DNA of 64,000 bases from Tunturibacter gelidoferens (GCF_040358255.1 NZ_CP132938.1:3224001-3288000), one strand, 5' to 3'; counted from the stretch's first letter, positions 36,789-46,222 are shown. A program made the numbers and translations. The notes: generated by a model from the letters alone, not told the origin.

Positions 36789-38069
36789 TTACTTTCTCCC
36801 GAAGACGTCTCCCATGCGGCGGATCTGAGCACCGACTCCGCGGAGTTTCTCTTCGAAGTGCTCGTAGCCGCGGTCCAGGTGATAGACACGGTCGAGGATG
36901 GTCTCGCCGTCGGCGACCAGAGCGGCCAACACAAGGGAGGCGGAGGCGCGCAGGTCCGAGCACATGACCGCGGCCGACTGCAGAGGAGTTTTGCCGCGGA
37001 CGGTTGCGGTGCGGCCTGAGATGGTGATGTTCGCGCCCATGCGAATCAACTCCTGCACGTGCATGAAGCGGTTTTCGAAGATGTTTTCGATCACGGTGCT
37101 GGTGCCTTCGGCCTGGGTGGCCAGCGCCATGTACTGGGCCTGCATGTCGGTAGGGAAGCCGGGGTACTCCTCGGTGGTGATGTCGGCGGCTTTGAGTTCG
37201 CCGCCGGAGCGGACGCGGACGTGGTCGGCGCCAACGTCGATCTTGACTCCGCACTGTTCGAGCTTGGAGATCAAGGCGCCGAGGTGTTTCGGTTCGCAGC
37301 AGTCGACGTTGAGGTCGCCACCGGTGATGGCGCCCGCGATGAGGAAGGTTCCGGCCTCGATGCGATCGGGATTGATGCGATGGCGTGCGCCGTGGAGCTT
37401 AGCTACGCCCTGAATACGGATGGTGCCGGTGCCAGCGCCTTCGATCTTCGCTCCCATCGCTATGAGCAGAGCGGCGAGGTCGGTGACTTCTGGCTCGCGG
37501 GCGCAGTTCTCGAAGATGGACTCTCCCTCGGCAAGAGTCGCGGCCATCAAAAGGTCTTCGGTGCCGGTGACCGTGATCTTGTCGAAGACGATGTGCGCGC
37601 CCTTCAGCCGGTCGGCACGGGCTTCCAGGTAGCCGTGATCTTGCGTGATCGTGGCGCCCATGGCCTCGAGACCGTTGATGTGAAGGTCGATAGGGCGGCC
37701 GCCGATCGCACAGCCTCCTGGCATGGCAACGCGTGCGATGCCGGTGCGTGCGATGAGCGGTCCAAGGACCAGGGAACTGGCGCGCATCGTCTTCACGATC
37801 TCGTACTTTGCGACGGGATCGGACAGAATGGCGCACTTGATGTGGGTACGGTGTTGGGCGCGGCCATAACCCAGTTCAACCTCGGCGCCCATGCTGGTCA
37901 GAAGTTTGCGCTCAGTCTCAATGTCCTGGACTTGAGGGATGTTTTCGAGGATGACCTCGTCTTCGGTGAGGATGGCGGCGGCCATGCAGGGGAGAGCGGA
38001 GTTCTTTGCTCCGGAGACTTTGATAGTGCCGAGAAGGGGATTGCCGCCGCGTACTACGAACTTGTCCAT
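36789..38069 (-). CDS. murA: UDP-N-acetylglucosamine 1-carboxyvinyltransferase
   Basis: A 426-residue MurA that transfers enolpyruvate from PEP to UDP-GlcNAc, the first committed step of peptidoglycan synthesis. The catalytic cysteine is C120 in [16 protein letters not shown], the fosfomycin target. Other signatures are [12 protein letters not shown] near the N-terminus, [12 protein letters not shown], and [19 protein letters not shown] near the C-terminus. It is full length and stands as a single gene; the same strand shows no partner within 400 bp. Confidence 0.96.
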   Translation of the reverse strand: MDKFVVRGGNPLLGTIKVSGAKNSALPCMAAAILTEDEVILENIPQVQDIETERKLLTSMGAEVELGYGRAQHRTHIKCAILSDPVAKYEIVKTMRASSLVLGPLIARTGIARVAMPGGCAIGGRPIDLHINGLEAMGATITQDHGYLEARADRLKGAHIVFDKITVTGTEDLLMAATLAEGESIFENCAREPEVTDLAALLIAMGAKIEGAGTGTIRIQGVAKLHGARHRINPDRIEAGTFLIAGAITGGDLNVDCCEPKHLGALISKLEQCGVKIDVGADHVRVRSGGELKAADITTEEYPGFPTDMQAQYMALATQAEGTSTVIENIFENRFMHVQELIRMGANITISGRTATVRGKTPLQSAAVMCSDLRASASLVLAALVADGETILDRVYHLDRGYEHFEEKLRGVGAQIRRMGDVFGRK

Positions 38070-38532
38070 TTTGACAGTCTACGGAGATTCGACGTGGAAA
38101 TGAGTAACGGCGGTGGTTCGGCCGCTCTTCTGACGAGTGAGAGACTCTTTTTCTTGATCAGATCATTGTCGCTAAATCAGTAAGCATCAAGGGTGCCTGC
38201 ATTTAAGTGGCTCATTTCAAATAGCTTAACTGTGAGGCTTTCGATCGGAAAGCTGACCAATCATTGCGGATGACAGACGCGAAGCTCAAGGGCACGCGAA
38301 AATCCACGAAGCTGACGGTTCGCTAGAGCCCGAAATTGTTTATGTGAAAAGTCTTTCAACTTCGATGGGTGTCGTAATCGGCCATTCGATTACCAATCGA
38401 ATCAAATTCGAATTTCACGATTACCCGTGCCAAAAAAGTTGAGTTACTCGCATCTTCTCTTAACTGAGCGGCTAACTTTTCGCGTACACCTTGCATATCA
38501 CGGGACGTAAGTTGATCCTGCAAGGAGAAACG
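38070..38532. other. Intergenic region upstream of the sortase operon
   Basis: About 460 bp between the divergent murA and LPHTA-protein genes. No gene is supported on either strand. Its AT content rises near 38330-38480, where promoters are likely. It holds the CGATTACC repeat cluster listed separately. A stretch near 38276-38300 superficially resembles the core of a GEMM riboswitch, but the required paired elements are missing. Confidence 0.5.
38374..38425. promoter_or_regulatory. CGATTACC repeat cluster upstream of the sortase operon
   Basis: CGATTACC occurs twice as a direct repeat (38387-38394 and 38418-38425, 31 bp apart, about three helical turns), and the first copy forms an inverted repeat with GTAATCG at 38374-38380 (six-base spacer). 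The cluster ends ~107 bp before the LPHTA-protein start codon. It is a candidate binding site for a regulator of the operon. Confidence 0.5.
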
Positions 38533-39270
38533 ATGCGACTCAAATCTCTCATGCTGTGTGCTTCTTTGTGCTCTTTCAGCGCGGTCTTATGGGCTGCCGG
38601 TCCGGCAACTTCCACCGCTGATTTCACGATCTCCAACCCGTCACATATTCCCGGGGCTACGCTGGAACCCGGCTCCTACACGATCCACATTGTGAACCGT
38701 CTGTCGGACCGAGTAATCCTGAAGGTTGATTCGGTGAAGGGCGACGTGCATTCAACCTTTCTTGGTATTCCAAACAGCGAGATTCAGAAGCCGGCCGCCA
38801 TTGGTCCTGTAAAGTGGGCCAACCCGGCTGACGGCTCTCTATATCTCAAGGGGTGGTATTTTGCGGGCAGCTCTTCGGTCGTAGAGTTCGTCTATCCAAA
38901 GGCTGAGGCCGTTGCGATAGCAACCTCGAATCCAGCCAAGGTGCCTGCGGTTGATCCCGCTTCCGAGGGAAAGGTCACTGATAACACGCTGTCTCAGGAC
39001 GACATGCAACTGCTGACGCTATGGCTTCTGTCGCTCGAGCAGGTTAGCGGAACGGGCGACGCCGCAAAACCAGGCATCAAGGCGGAGCGATACACGCAGG
39101 TGGCCAGCGTCCAGAAGCCGGTGATCAAAGCGCTGCCTCATACCGCCAGCCCGGTTCCACTGGTATGGCTGCTTAGCTTCTGCTCCTTGATCGCTGCAGC
39201 GCTGCTGCGGCTGATCGCATCGCAGAGTCGGGTCTTCGGTCTCAATCAGAAACTGTTGCTCCGGAAGTAA
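38533..39270 (+). CDS. Exported protein with LPHTA sortase-sorting signal
   Basis: A 245-residue protein with a signal peptide (1-22) and a beta-rich exported domain (~26-135, FTISNPSHIPGATLEPGSYT). The C-terminal sorting signal has LPHTA at 201-205, a hydrophobic segment (~208-228, PLVWLLSFCSLIAAALLRLI) and a basic end (RK). LPxTA fits the motif of class D sortases (LPNTA). A class D-like sortase gene starts two bases after its stop codon, so this is most probably its dedicated substrate. CAAGGAGAAACG sets the start at ATG 38533. The folded domain is not recognised. Confidence 0.78.
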   Translation: MRLKSLMLCASLCSFSAVLWAAGPATSTADFTISNPSHIPGATLEPGSYTIHIVNRLSDRVILKVDSVKGDVHSTFLGIPNSEIQKPAAIGPVKWANPADGSLYLKGWYFAGSSSVVEFVYPKAEAVAIATSNPAKVPAVDPASEGKVTDNTLSQDDMQLLTLWLLSLEQVSGTGDAAKPGIKAERYTQVASVQKPVIKALPHTASPVPLVWLLSFCSLIAAALLRLIASQSRVFGLNQKLLLRK

Positions 39271-39272
39271 GT

Positions 39273-39857
39273 ATGCGAGTGCTCGCATACGCAGAGCGTC
39301 TTCTTTGGACGTGTGGTCTCCTTTGCGCCGGATACTGCCTGATTCTGGTTGTCCAGGCAAAGGGGACCCAGAGGTTCGCGGACCGGATCGACCAGCCTGT
39401 GCCAACCAGAATCGCCTCTTCCGCCGCGCACACGACTGAGGATGTGATTGGCAGGATTGAGATTCCAGCACTCGCGTTGTCAGCACCGATCACGGCCGAC
39501 TATGATGGGAGTAGTTTGCATCGGGGAGTGGGACATATTCCCGGGACCGCGGTGCCGGGTGGCCTTGGAACGGTGGGGCTGGCAGGTCATCGCGATTCGT
39601 TCTTCCGGCCGTTGCGCAGGATCGCCGCGAAGATGGAAGTGCGGTTGATCGATAAGAGTGGCACCTATCACTACGTCGTGGATTCGACTGAAATCGTGAG
39701 TCCCGACAAGGTAGAAGTGCTGAATATCGCCGCCAGGCCAGAGCTAACGCTCATCACCTGTTTTCCGTTCGACTATGTGGGCGCAGCGCCGGAACGTTTT
39801 ATTGTTCATGCCCACCTTTTGTCGGCTTCCCCAGACGGGGTTTCTGCCATCCATTAA
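39273..39857 (+). CDS. Class D-type sortase
   Basis: A 194-residue membrane-anchored transpeptidase. The N-terminal anchor is at ~8-28 and the sortase barrel at ~57-185. The catalytic triad is visible: His106 (GLAGHRDSFFRPL), Cys163 (TLITCFPFDYVG) and Arg175 (APERFIVHA). The TLxTC-xPF-x-YVGxAP-x-RFIV block is typical of class D. It is encoded directly behind its likely LPHTA substrate. The anchor point in a diderm cell is unknown; it could crosslink or retain proteins in the periplasm or on the outer surface. Confidence 0.9.
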   Translation: MRVLAYAERLLWTCGLLCAGYCLILVVQAKGTQRFADRIDQPVPTRIASSAAHTTEDVIGRIEIPALALSAPITADYDGSSLHRGVGHIPGTAVPGGLGTVGLAGHRDSFFRPLRRIAAKMEVRLIDKSGTYHYVVDSTEIVSPDKVEVLNIAARPELTLITCFPFDYVGAAPERFIVHAHLLSASPDGVSAIH

Positions 39858-39876
39858 GAAGTCGGGAAGAGGTGCT

Positions 39877-41499
39877 ATGAGATTTGAGATCCACGAAACA
39901 GTGCAGACTCCGGATCCAGAGATGGTTTTGCGCGCATTGGAGATGTGTTCACGCGAGATCTCCAGCGAGGTGGTCCGGTCTGGCGACCGACTTACGTTAC
40001 GAGGTGTGGGACCGTCGCCACGATCGAAGAACAAACACGACACTACGGTGTTCCATGTGAATGCCCAGAACAACGAGACCGTAATCCAGGGAGAGGTGAA
40101 CTTCCAGGCGTCGGCGCTCCTGGGAGATACGTCGCAACAGGAGGTTGTGCGGTCGAAACTGGATGATCTGTTTGAACAGATGAAGGCACAGATTCATCTC
40201 GATTCCATGCGTGTAGCTGCTTATACAGCAGCAAGAAGATCGGCCTCATCGTCAACAACCGTTTTAGACAGGCCCGATCAGAGCGCGGTCAAACTGCGGG
40301 ACTTGGATCCGTCTGAAGAAAAACTGTTGCCGTCGGAAGAGAAGATTCCGCCGGTTGCGGTTCCAAAAACGGTGATTGAGGCCATTACGGCTGCTCCTGA
40401 TGCAGGATGGGGTGCGGCTGCTCTCATAGGAGAGCCGGAGGAGATTGTTCTGCCCGAACGAAGTGGCGACTCTAGCCATGCCCGTATCGCGGAGCCGACC
40501 GCTGCCCCACCGGTGGAGCACCCTCTTGCAGATGTACCGAATGTCAAAGATGGTCCAGAAAGAGCCATCGATTCGGCACAGACCGTAACCCACACTGCAG
40601 AGTCAGTGCGCCCGACGGAAGCGAAGCAAACTCCTGCGAAGGGGGCTGCGCGTAATCGGGCGAATAATCCAAAGCCCGACGCTGGATCGGGACTCGAAGA
40701 AGAACTGTCATGGGAAGCTCGAATACCACCTTACCGACTTCAAGTGGAAGAAGATCGGACCCCGGGCTGGAAACGGCTTGCGTTGGGAACAACTGTGGTG
40801 GTCATGCTGTTGGCGTTAGCAGCAGGGACGTATCGTTTGTATTGGTTGCAACGGAAGGTCACCGTCAATCCCGTCTCAACCGCAGCAAAGTATGTTCCGG
40901 CTCCAGCGATTGATTCGCCGGTCGTTCCGGCACCCTTACCAGTCATGCCGAAAGCGCCCGAAGCATCATCTCCAGGCAGTACGCCTCCTAAATCAGACAC
41001 AAATGCCGAGACTCCCGCCAGCAGTGTGGAAGTAAAGCGATGGCTGCAAGGATGGGCTGCTTCGATGCAAACCAGAGATGCAAATGCTCAAGCCTCTTTC
41101 TACGCAGATAAGTTGGATCGCTATCTCGATCAGCGAAACGTCGGACGAGGTGCAGTCTTGCGGGACCGCGAGGCCACAATCCGCATGCGGAAGGGCCTGT
41201 GGACCGTGAAGATGGAGGACGTTGTCATAGAACGGCAGACAGATTCTGAGGCTGAAGTTCGCCTTATGAAGCACTTCATCGACGAACCTGAACAGTCGGA
41301 GATTTTAGAGTCCTATGTGCCGACCCGTCTCACGCTCAAGCGCATTAACGGGCAGTGGAAGATCACATCGGAGCAGGATCAACCTACCATTTCGGTCAGT
41401 CCGTGGAAGGCGCAGGGCGGAATATTGAATGAGGAAGATAGGCCGGAGATCAGGGACGAGCAGGGAAACGCCGCATGTATGGGTGCCTGCGCTTCCTGA
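39877..41499 (+). CDS. Single-pass membrane protein with C-terminal NTF2/SnoaL-like domain
   Basis: A 540-residue protein. The N-terminal ~120 residues form a compact domain (MRFEIHETVQTPDPEMVLRA) of unknown family. A long low-complexity region (~130-280) is rich in Pro, Ala, Glu. One membrane helix lies at ~298-318 (LGTTVVVMLLALAAGTYRLYW). A Pro-rich stalk (~330-390) leads to an NTF2-like cone (~392-500, VKRWLQGWAASMQTRDANAQ; FYADKLDRYLDQRNVGRG; LKRINGQWKI). The start is ATG 39877, with GAAGAGG before it, 19 bp after the sortase stop, so it is the third gene of the sortase operon. Its link to sorting is inferred from position. Confidence 0.72.
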   Translation: MRFEIHETVQTPDPEMVLRALEMCSREISSEVVRSGDRLTLRGVGPSPRSKNKHDTTVFHVNAQNNETVIQGEVNFQASALLGDTSQQEVVRSKLDDLFEQMKAQIHLDSMRVAAYTAARRSASSSTTVLDRPDQSAVKLRDLDPSEEKLLPSEEKIPPVAVPKTVIEAITAAPDAGWGAAALIGEPEEIVLPERSGDSSHARIAEPTAAPPVEHPLADVPNVKDGPERAIDSAQTVTHTAESVRPTEAKQTPAKGAARNRANNPKPDAGSGLEEELSWEARIPPYRLQVEEDRTPGWKRLALGTTVVVMLLALAAGTYRLYWLQRKVTVNPVSTAAKYVPAPAIDSPVVPAPLPVMPKAPEASSPGSTPPKSDTNAETPASSVEVKRWLQGWAASMQTRDANAQASFYADKLDRYLDQRNVGRGAVLRDREATIRMRKGLWTVKMEDVVIERQTDSEAEVRLMKHFIDEPEQSEILESYVPTRLTLKRINGQWKITSEQDQPTISVSPWKAQGGILNEEDRPEIRDEQGNAACMGACAS

Positions 41500-41539
41500 C
41501 AATCGATGATCCGACGACTGACGATCAATCTTTGAGCAA

Positions 41540-42508
41540 TCAGAGTTCGAGGCGAGAGTCGTCAATCGCGAGCCGAACGTTGCCATCGGATTTGGTGAGG
41601 CGGCGTACTGCCTCCATCTTGTCAACATTAGCCTTGAGCATAACGACGGCGATGGGAATCGATTTACCCGCGGACTTGATGGTGCGGATCGCCGTATCGC
41701 GGTCAATATCGCATACCTTCATCAAGACGCGAATGCCACGCTCGACCAGTTTCGCGTTCTTCATATGCACGTTGACCATCAGGTTGTCGTAGACGTAGCC
41801 GAGACGTGTCATGGCGCCAGTGGTGATCATGTTGAGCACCATCTTCTGCGCGGAAGCGGACTTCATGCGCGTGGAGCCGGAGATGACCTCCGGCCCGACC
41901 TCGGTGATGACGGTGGTGTCAGCGACATCGGAGAGCGGGGTGTTGAGATTGCAGGTGATTGCGGCGGTCTTTGCGCCACGGGCGCGGGCGTACTCTACGG
42001 CACCCACCACGTAGGGCGTGCGGCCGCTGGCGGAGACTCCAATGACAATGTCCTTGCGAGTCGGGCGCCGACGGGCGATGTCGCGCTGGCCGATCTCTGG
42101 TGAGTCTTCGTTCACATCGGAAGCGGAGGCAAGAGCCTTGGGGCCGCCAGCCATAATGTACTGGACTTGCGAAGGAGCCGTGGAGTAGGTTGGTGGGCAC
42201 TCCGAGGCGTCCAGGGAGGCGATGCGGCCGCTGGAGCCGGCTCCGACGTAGATAAGCCGGCCACCATCGCGCAGGGAGCGCGCAACAGTATCGATGACGA
42301 TGGCGATCTCAGGCAGCGCTTTTTTGACTGCGGTTGCGATTTTAGCGTCTTCGTGATTTATGATTCGGGCGATCTCGAGAGCGGACTTGGTGTCGAGTCC
42401 CTCCGAGGCGGCGTTGGCGGTCTCCGTGGTGAGATCGTTGTAGTCTGCTGCGCCACGGTTGACGGGTTTGGGTGTCGGGGCCTGCTCAAGCATGGTAAGG
42501 GTTGCCAT
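41540..42508 (-). CDS. murQ: N-acetylmuramic acid 6-phosphate etherase
   Basis: A 322-residue SIS-fold lyase that cleaves the lactyl ether of MurNAc-6-phosphate, giving GlcNAc-6-phosphate and lactate in cell-wall recycling. Motifs: RLIYVGAGSSGRIASLDASE (sugar-phosphate site with the catalytic Glu), YIMAGG, IGVSASGRTPYVVGA, and EVGPEVISGSTRMKSASAQK. The start is ATG 42508, with TAGGA seven bases before it; an ATG 19 codons earlier lacks a ribosome site. No anmK or PTS MurNAc gene is adjacent. Confidence 0.94.
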   Translation of the reverse strand: MATLTMLEQAPTPKPVNRGAADYNDLTTETANAASEGLDTKSALEIARIINHEDAKIATAVKKALPEIAIVIDTVARSLRDGGRLIYVGAGSSGRIASLDASECPPTYSTAPSQVQYIMAGGPKALASASDVNEDSPEIGQRDIARRRPTRKDIVIGVSASGRTPYVVGAVEYARARGAKTAAITCNLNTPLSDVADTTVITEVGPEVISGSTRMKSASAQKMVLNMITTGAMTRLGYVYDNLMVNVHMKNAKLVERGIRVLMKVCDIDRDTAIRTIKSAGKSIPIAVVMLKANVDKMEAVRRLTKSDGNVRLAIDDSRLEL

Positions 42509-42682
42509 AGGTATCCTACTGTTCTGCTGGGGCAATTCTAGTCCTAACCTTCTCGAATGCGTCAAGAAAGGTTTGCCCTATGCGAGTTATCATAAAGGGT
42601 CGGGTCTATGCCGGATGATGATTGGGATGGCAAACTAAGTCGACCTGTGATAAGCAAAGTATTCTGGTTCAAGCGTGGAGTT

Positions 42683-42698
42683 CTCATAAATTTATGAG
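42683..42698. promoter_or_regulatory. Perfect 16-bp palindrome in the murQ-lepB divergent region
   Basis: CTCATAAATTTATGAG is exactly self-complementary. It sits 175 bp upstream of murQ and 130 bp upstream of lepB. The remaining ~319-bp gap has no gene; it also holds GAGGCT-N8-AGCCTC (42696-42715) and ACCCGT/ACGGGT arms (42753-42779). It could bind a regulator of one or both envelope genes. Confidence 0.5.
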
Positions 42699-42827
42699 GC
42701 TGAACCTGGAGCCTCTGCTGGATATATGAGATGCATCTCCGCTTAATTGGTTACCCGTGCCGGGCGCTTGCGGACGGGTCGCCGGCGAGTAGGCTAGTGA
42801 TTGCAACTCTTTGATTGGTGCGTCTAA

Positions 42828-43430
42828 ATGTTAGAGGATTCAGAAGATCGCGTGGAGACCAACGGCAAGCTTCAGCCGGAGCCAGACAATCGACAGCAGA
42901 TGGAGCCGACAGGCCAGCGGAAGGGAGTGATGCACTCCTGGTTGCGCGACTTGGTGATCTCCGTGGTGGTGTCGGCCTTCATCATCATCTTCCTGTATCA
43001 GCCGGTTCGAGTGGAAGGGACCAGCATGTTGCCTATGTTGGAAGACCAGGACAGGCTGTTCATCAACAAGATGGCGTACCGGGTCGGGGAGATTCATCGC
43101 GGTGACGTGGTGGTATTTCTCTATCCGCATGACCACGAAAAGAGCTATATCAAGCGGGTGATCGCGCTGCCAGGGGATACGCTTCGGATCGATCATGGAC
43201 AGGTAATCGTGAACGGAGCGCGGGTTGCGGAGAGTTACGTGCCAAAGCGGTTTGCCGATGACAGATCGCAACCGGAGATGACCGTTCCAGGACACGAATA
43301 TTTTGTGATGGGGGATCATCGGTCGATCTCGAGCGACAGCCGCGACTTCGGGCCGGTCGATCGAGATTTGATCTATGGTAAGGCGGCGTTTGTGTACTGG
43401 CCAATGGACCAGGCTGGGGTCGTCCGCTAG
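42828..43430 (+). CDS. lepB: Signal peptidase I
   Basis: A 200-residue type I leader peptidase that removes signal peptides from exported proteins. After a polar, cytoplasmic N-terminus (1-38) comes one membrane helix (~41-60). The catalytic Ser66 lies in VEGTSMLPML and the general-base Lys109 in SYIKRVIALPGD; GDHRSISSDSRDFG is the conserved box E. The length and single anchor are usual. It is convergent with tpiA. Confidence 0.94.
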   Translation: MLEDSEDRVETNGKLQPEPDNRQQMEPTGQRKGVMHSWLRDLVISVVVSAFIIIFLYQPVRVEGTSMLPMLEDQDRLFINKMAYRVGEIHRGDVVVFLYPHDHEKSYIKRVIALPGDTLRIDHGQVIVNGARVAESYVPKRFADDRSQPEMTVPGHEYFVMGDHRSISSDSRDFGPVDRDLIYGKAAFVYWPMDQAGVVR

Positions 43431-43454
43431 ACAGAGCAGTACTGCGCAGAATCT

Positions 43455-44216
43455 TCAGGCAGCGGTGGAGTTGTGGATGATTTCGGCGAACGATCTGGCT
43501 TGCAGGCTCGCCCCTCCTACCAGCGCGCCATCGATCTCGGGCTGGGACATCAGGCTGGCGACATTGTCGGGTTTAACGGAGCCGCCATAGAGGATACGCA
43601 TGCCGCTGGCGCAGGGAAGGCCGAGATGTGTGGCAACCTCGCGTCGGATGATGGCGTGGGCTTCGTTGGCCTGCTCCGGCGTAGCGACGCTGCCAGTGCC
43701 GATCGCCCAAACGGGTTCGTACGCAATAACGACGCTCCCGCAGGAAGCTCCCTTGATGCCGTTGAGCGCGCAGGCGATCTGCCAGCGGAGAACGGCTTCT
43801 GTCAGGCCCGACTGTCGCTTGTCAAGCGTTTCGCCAACACAGACGACGGGGATAAGGTCGTGATCGAGGGCGGCCTTTAGCTTGAGATTGACCATGTCGT
43901 CGGTCTCGTGGGCGTAGATGCGGCGCTCTGAGTGGCCCAGCAACACGCGGGTGCAGTCAATGCTTTCGAGCATGGTTGGAGAGGTCTGACCGGTGTACGG
44001 TCCTTCGTTCAGCCAGTGCATCGTCTGTGCTCCGGCGGTAACGTTCGTGCCCTTTGTCGCCTCGATGACATAGCCAAGTGAAGACATCGTGGGGAAGATC
44101 GCGATCTCGCTGGCGGTGTGGTCCTTGACCAGGGGAAGGAACTCGTTAAGGAAGGCTAAGGACTCTTTGGGCGTCTTGTACATCTTCCAGTTGGCGGCGA
44201 TCAATGGCTTTCGCAT
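43455..44216 (-). CDS. tpiA: Triose-phosphate isomerase
   Basis: A 253-residue TIM barrel interconverting dihydroxyacetone phosphate and glyceraldehyde 3-phosphate. Catalytic residues are all present: Lys11 (AANWKMYK), His95 (LLGHSERRI) and Glu167 (VIAYEPVWAIGTG); the phosphate loop GGSVKPDN is intact. It is the last gene of a minus-strand series membrane protein - pgk - barstar-like - tpiA. A ~100-bp gap separates it from the barstar-like gene. Confidence 0.96.
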   Translation of the reverse strand: MRKPLIAANWKMYKTPKESLAFLNEFLPLVKDHTASEIAIFPTMSSLGYVIEATKGTNVTAGAQTMHWLNEGPYTGQTSPTMLESIDCTRVLLGHSERRIYAHETDDMVNLKLKAALDHDLIPVVCVGETLDKRQSGLTEAVLRWQIACALNGIKGASCGSVVIAYEPVWAIGTGSVATPEQANEAHAIIRREVATHLGLPCASGMRILYGGSVKPDNVASLMSQPEIDGALVGGASLQARSFAEIIHNSTAA

Positions 44217-44315
44217 GTGCGAATCAGTATTCCATCTTCACGCCTTCAAGGGAAGGGAGGGAGAGCCTGAACGGGTGGAGCTTTATGTCGGTAGGCATGG
44301 CCAGGGTTGGTGAGG

Positions 44316-45002
44316 TCATTTTGAATCAGCCTCAATTTGGATCGAAACTGGACAACCTTCCATTTCTCGCTCGGATATGAAGGTCACAAGATCGAACACG
44401 AAGGCGCGAACCTCGGAGTTAGCAGACTTTAAATTGCGGATCAACAGCGTGTAGGGAATCTCTACGGCGTTGATGCTGCCCGTAACGATGCTGTCATTCA
44501 AAGCGCTAAAACTTTTTCCATGCCAAGATGGAGAACCTAACACTGTAAAGAGTGATTCGTAGATGTCGTCCTTCTTTTTCCAGTTAGAGGCGTCAAGGTG
44601 CAGACGTGGAACGTTCCGCAGCATGTCAAGGGGTCTGCGAAAGGCAATCGTACCGGGCCATGTTGCCATTGCCGGAATGAAGTCGAACTCATTTACTCCG
44701 GTGCGAAGGGAATCCGAGTCATCGACGCCGACGAAGTTCAACTTAGCCATTTTCGGGTGGTGCAGATCGACTGCACTAAGCTCACTCAAACTGTTATATT
44801 CGCGAGCGCTCAAGTCTTTAACTGTGAAGGTCGTACAAACTGCTTCAGGCAGCCACATTTCGCCGACAGCTTTTCGCACCGACAGCGCACGTTCCTTATT
44901 CTGTGGGGTGTCGACCATCCAGATAGGCATATATCTGGCAAGAGTATCGACCGCTGATTCGCTGCAGTCAGGATCGACGATAACCGCTATTTCCCATGCC
45001 AT
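44316..45002 (-). CDS. Barstar-like protein with extra N-terminal domain
   Basis: A 228-residue cytoplasmic protein. The C-terminal ~95 residues resemble barstar, the inhibitor of the ribonuclease barnase: LDASNWKKKDDIYESLF, then VLGSPSWHGKSFSALNDSI, matching the family pattern of helix 1, an aromatic/Gly loop and the xxxDALxDCL helix. The N-terminal ~130 residues (MAWEIAVIVDPDCSESAVDT) are not recognised. The gene lies 11 bp after pgk and before tpiA on the same strand, with no ribonuclease gene in sight. A role as nuclease inhibitor or toxin immunity protein is suggested by family only; the divergence is large enough that it may have another function. Confidence 0.6.
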   Translation of the reverse strand: MAWEIAVIVDPDCSESAVDTLARYMPIWMVDTPQNKERALSVRKAVGEMWLPEAVCTTFTVKDLSAREYNSLSELSAVDLHHPKMAKLNFVGVDDSDSLRTGVNEFDFIPAMATWPGTIAFRRPLDMLRNVPRLHLDASNWKKKDDIYESLFTVLGSPSWHGKSFSALNDSIVTGSINAVEIPYTLLIRNLKSANSEVRAFVFDLVTFISEREMEGCPVSIQIEADSK

Positions 45003-45013
45003 TAGCGGAATCC

Positions 45014-46222
45014 CTACTTATTCGTCAGCGCGGCGACGCCGGGCAGGGTTTTGCCTTCGAGGAATTCGAGGCTGGCCCCGCCGCCGGTGGAGATGTGGGT
45101 GATGCGGCTCGCGACTCCAGACTGCTGGATGGCCGCGACCGAGTCTCCCCCGCCGACAATAGTGGTCGCGTCATGATTGCGTGCAACGGCGGCGGCAATC
45201 TCGTTGGTGCCGCGAGCGAAGGCGGGCATCTCGAAGACTCCCATGGGGCCGTTCCAGATGATGGTTCGAGCTTCGGCAATCTCTTCTTCAAAGAGCGCAA
45301 TGGATTTGGGGCCGATGTCGAGCGCCATCAGATCTTCTGGAAAGGAGCCATCGCCAGCAAAGACCCGGGTCTTTGCGTTAGGAGCGAACTTGTCGGCCAG
45401 AATGTGGTCGACGGGGAGAAGGAAGCGGACGCCCATGGTCTTTGCCTTCTCAAGCGCGGCCTTGGCAACGTCGATCTTGTCGGGTTCGACGAGAGACATG
45501 CCAGTGCTCTGTCCCTGCGCGTTGAGGAAGGTGTAGGCCATGCCGCCGCCGATGATAATCGCATCAGCTTTTTCCAGCAGGTTGTCGATGACCTTTATCT
45601 TGTCCGACACCTTCGCTCCGCCAATGATCGCGACGAACGGTTTGTCCGGTTCAGCAAGGGCTTTTCCGAGGTAGGTCAGCTCTTTCTCCATCAGCAGCCC
45701 GGCCGCGGATTGCTGCACGAAGTGAGTGACGCCTTCGGTGGAGGCGTGAGCCCGGTGTGCGCTGCCAAATGCGTCGTTGACGTAGATGTCGCAGAGCGAG
45801 GCGAGTTTTTGTGCGAAGACGGGATCGTTGGCCTCCTCCTCGGCGTGAAAGCGGAGGTTCTCGAGCAGGAGCGGCTGGCCGGATTCGAGATTGAGCGCCA
45901 TTTCGCTGGCGACGATGCCAATACAGTCAGGGGAGAATGCTACGTTTTCGTCATCGCCCAGGATGTGGTCGAGTCTGGTGCGGAGATGATCGACGAGAGG
46001 ACGAAGGCTCATGGAGGCCACGGGCTTGCCTTTGGGGCGGCCAAGATGGGAACAGAGGATGACCTTGGCCTTGTGGCGGAGGGCGTACTCGATCGTGGGC
46101 AGGGTCTCCCGAATGCGAGTGTCATCGGTGATGATGCCGTCTTTGAGAGGGACGTTGAAGTCGACGCGAATGAGGACGCGCTTGTCGGTGAGGTCGAGGT
46201 CGCGGATCGATAGCTTGGCCAT
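45014..46222 (-). CDS. pgk: Phosphoglycerate kinase
   Basis: A 402-residue glycolytic kinase transferring phosphate from 1,3-bisphosphoglycerate to ADP. Signatures: [58 protein letters not shown] and the C-terminal [13 protein letters not shown] with [13 protein letters not shown]. The start is ATG 46222, one base after the stop codon of the upstream membrane-protein gene, so translation is probably coupled. It forms a glycolytic unit with tpiA, interrupted by the barstar-like gene. Confidence 0.96.
   Translation of the reverse strand: MAKLSIRDLDLTDKRVLIRVDFNVPLKDGIITDDTRIRETLPTIEYALRHKAKVILCSHLGRPKGKPVASMSLRPLVDHLRTRLDHILGDDENVAFSPDCIGIVASEMALNLESGQPLLLENLRFHAEEEANDPVFAQKLASLCDIYVNDAFGSAHRAHASTEGVTHFVQQSAAGLLMEKELTYLGKALAEPDKPFVAIIGGAKVSDKIKVIDNLLEKADAIIIGGGMAYTFLNAQGQSTGMSLVEPDKIDVAKAALEKAKTMGVRFLLPVDHILADKFAPNAKTRVFAGDGSFPEDLMALDIGPKSIALFEEEIAEARTIIWNGPMGVFEMPAFARGTNEIAAAVARNHDATTIVGGGDSVAAIQQSGVASRITHISTGGGASLEFLEGKTLPGVAALTNK

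Noticed and set aside
38276..38300. GEMM (c-di-GMP) riboswitch-like core GACGCGAAGC upstream of the sortase operon
   Set aside because: The flanking P1 stem and tetraloop-receptor elements needed for the fold are not present.
38421..42761. Shared 11-mer TTACCCGTGCC upstream of the sortase operon and lepB
   Set aside because: Many 11-mers recur by chance in 64 kb, and in the second place it is part of a local hairpin; no extended similarity.
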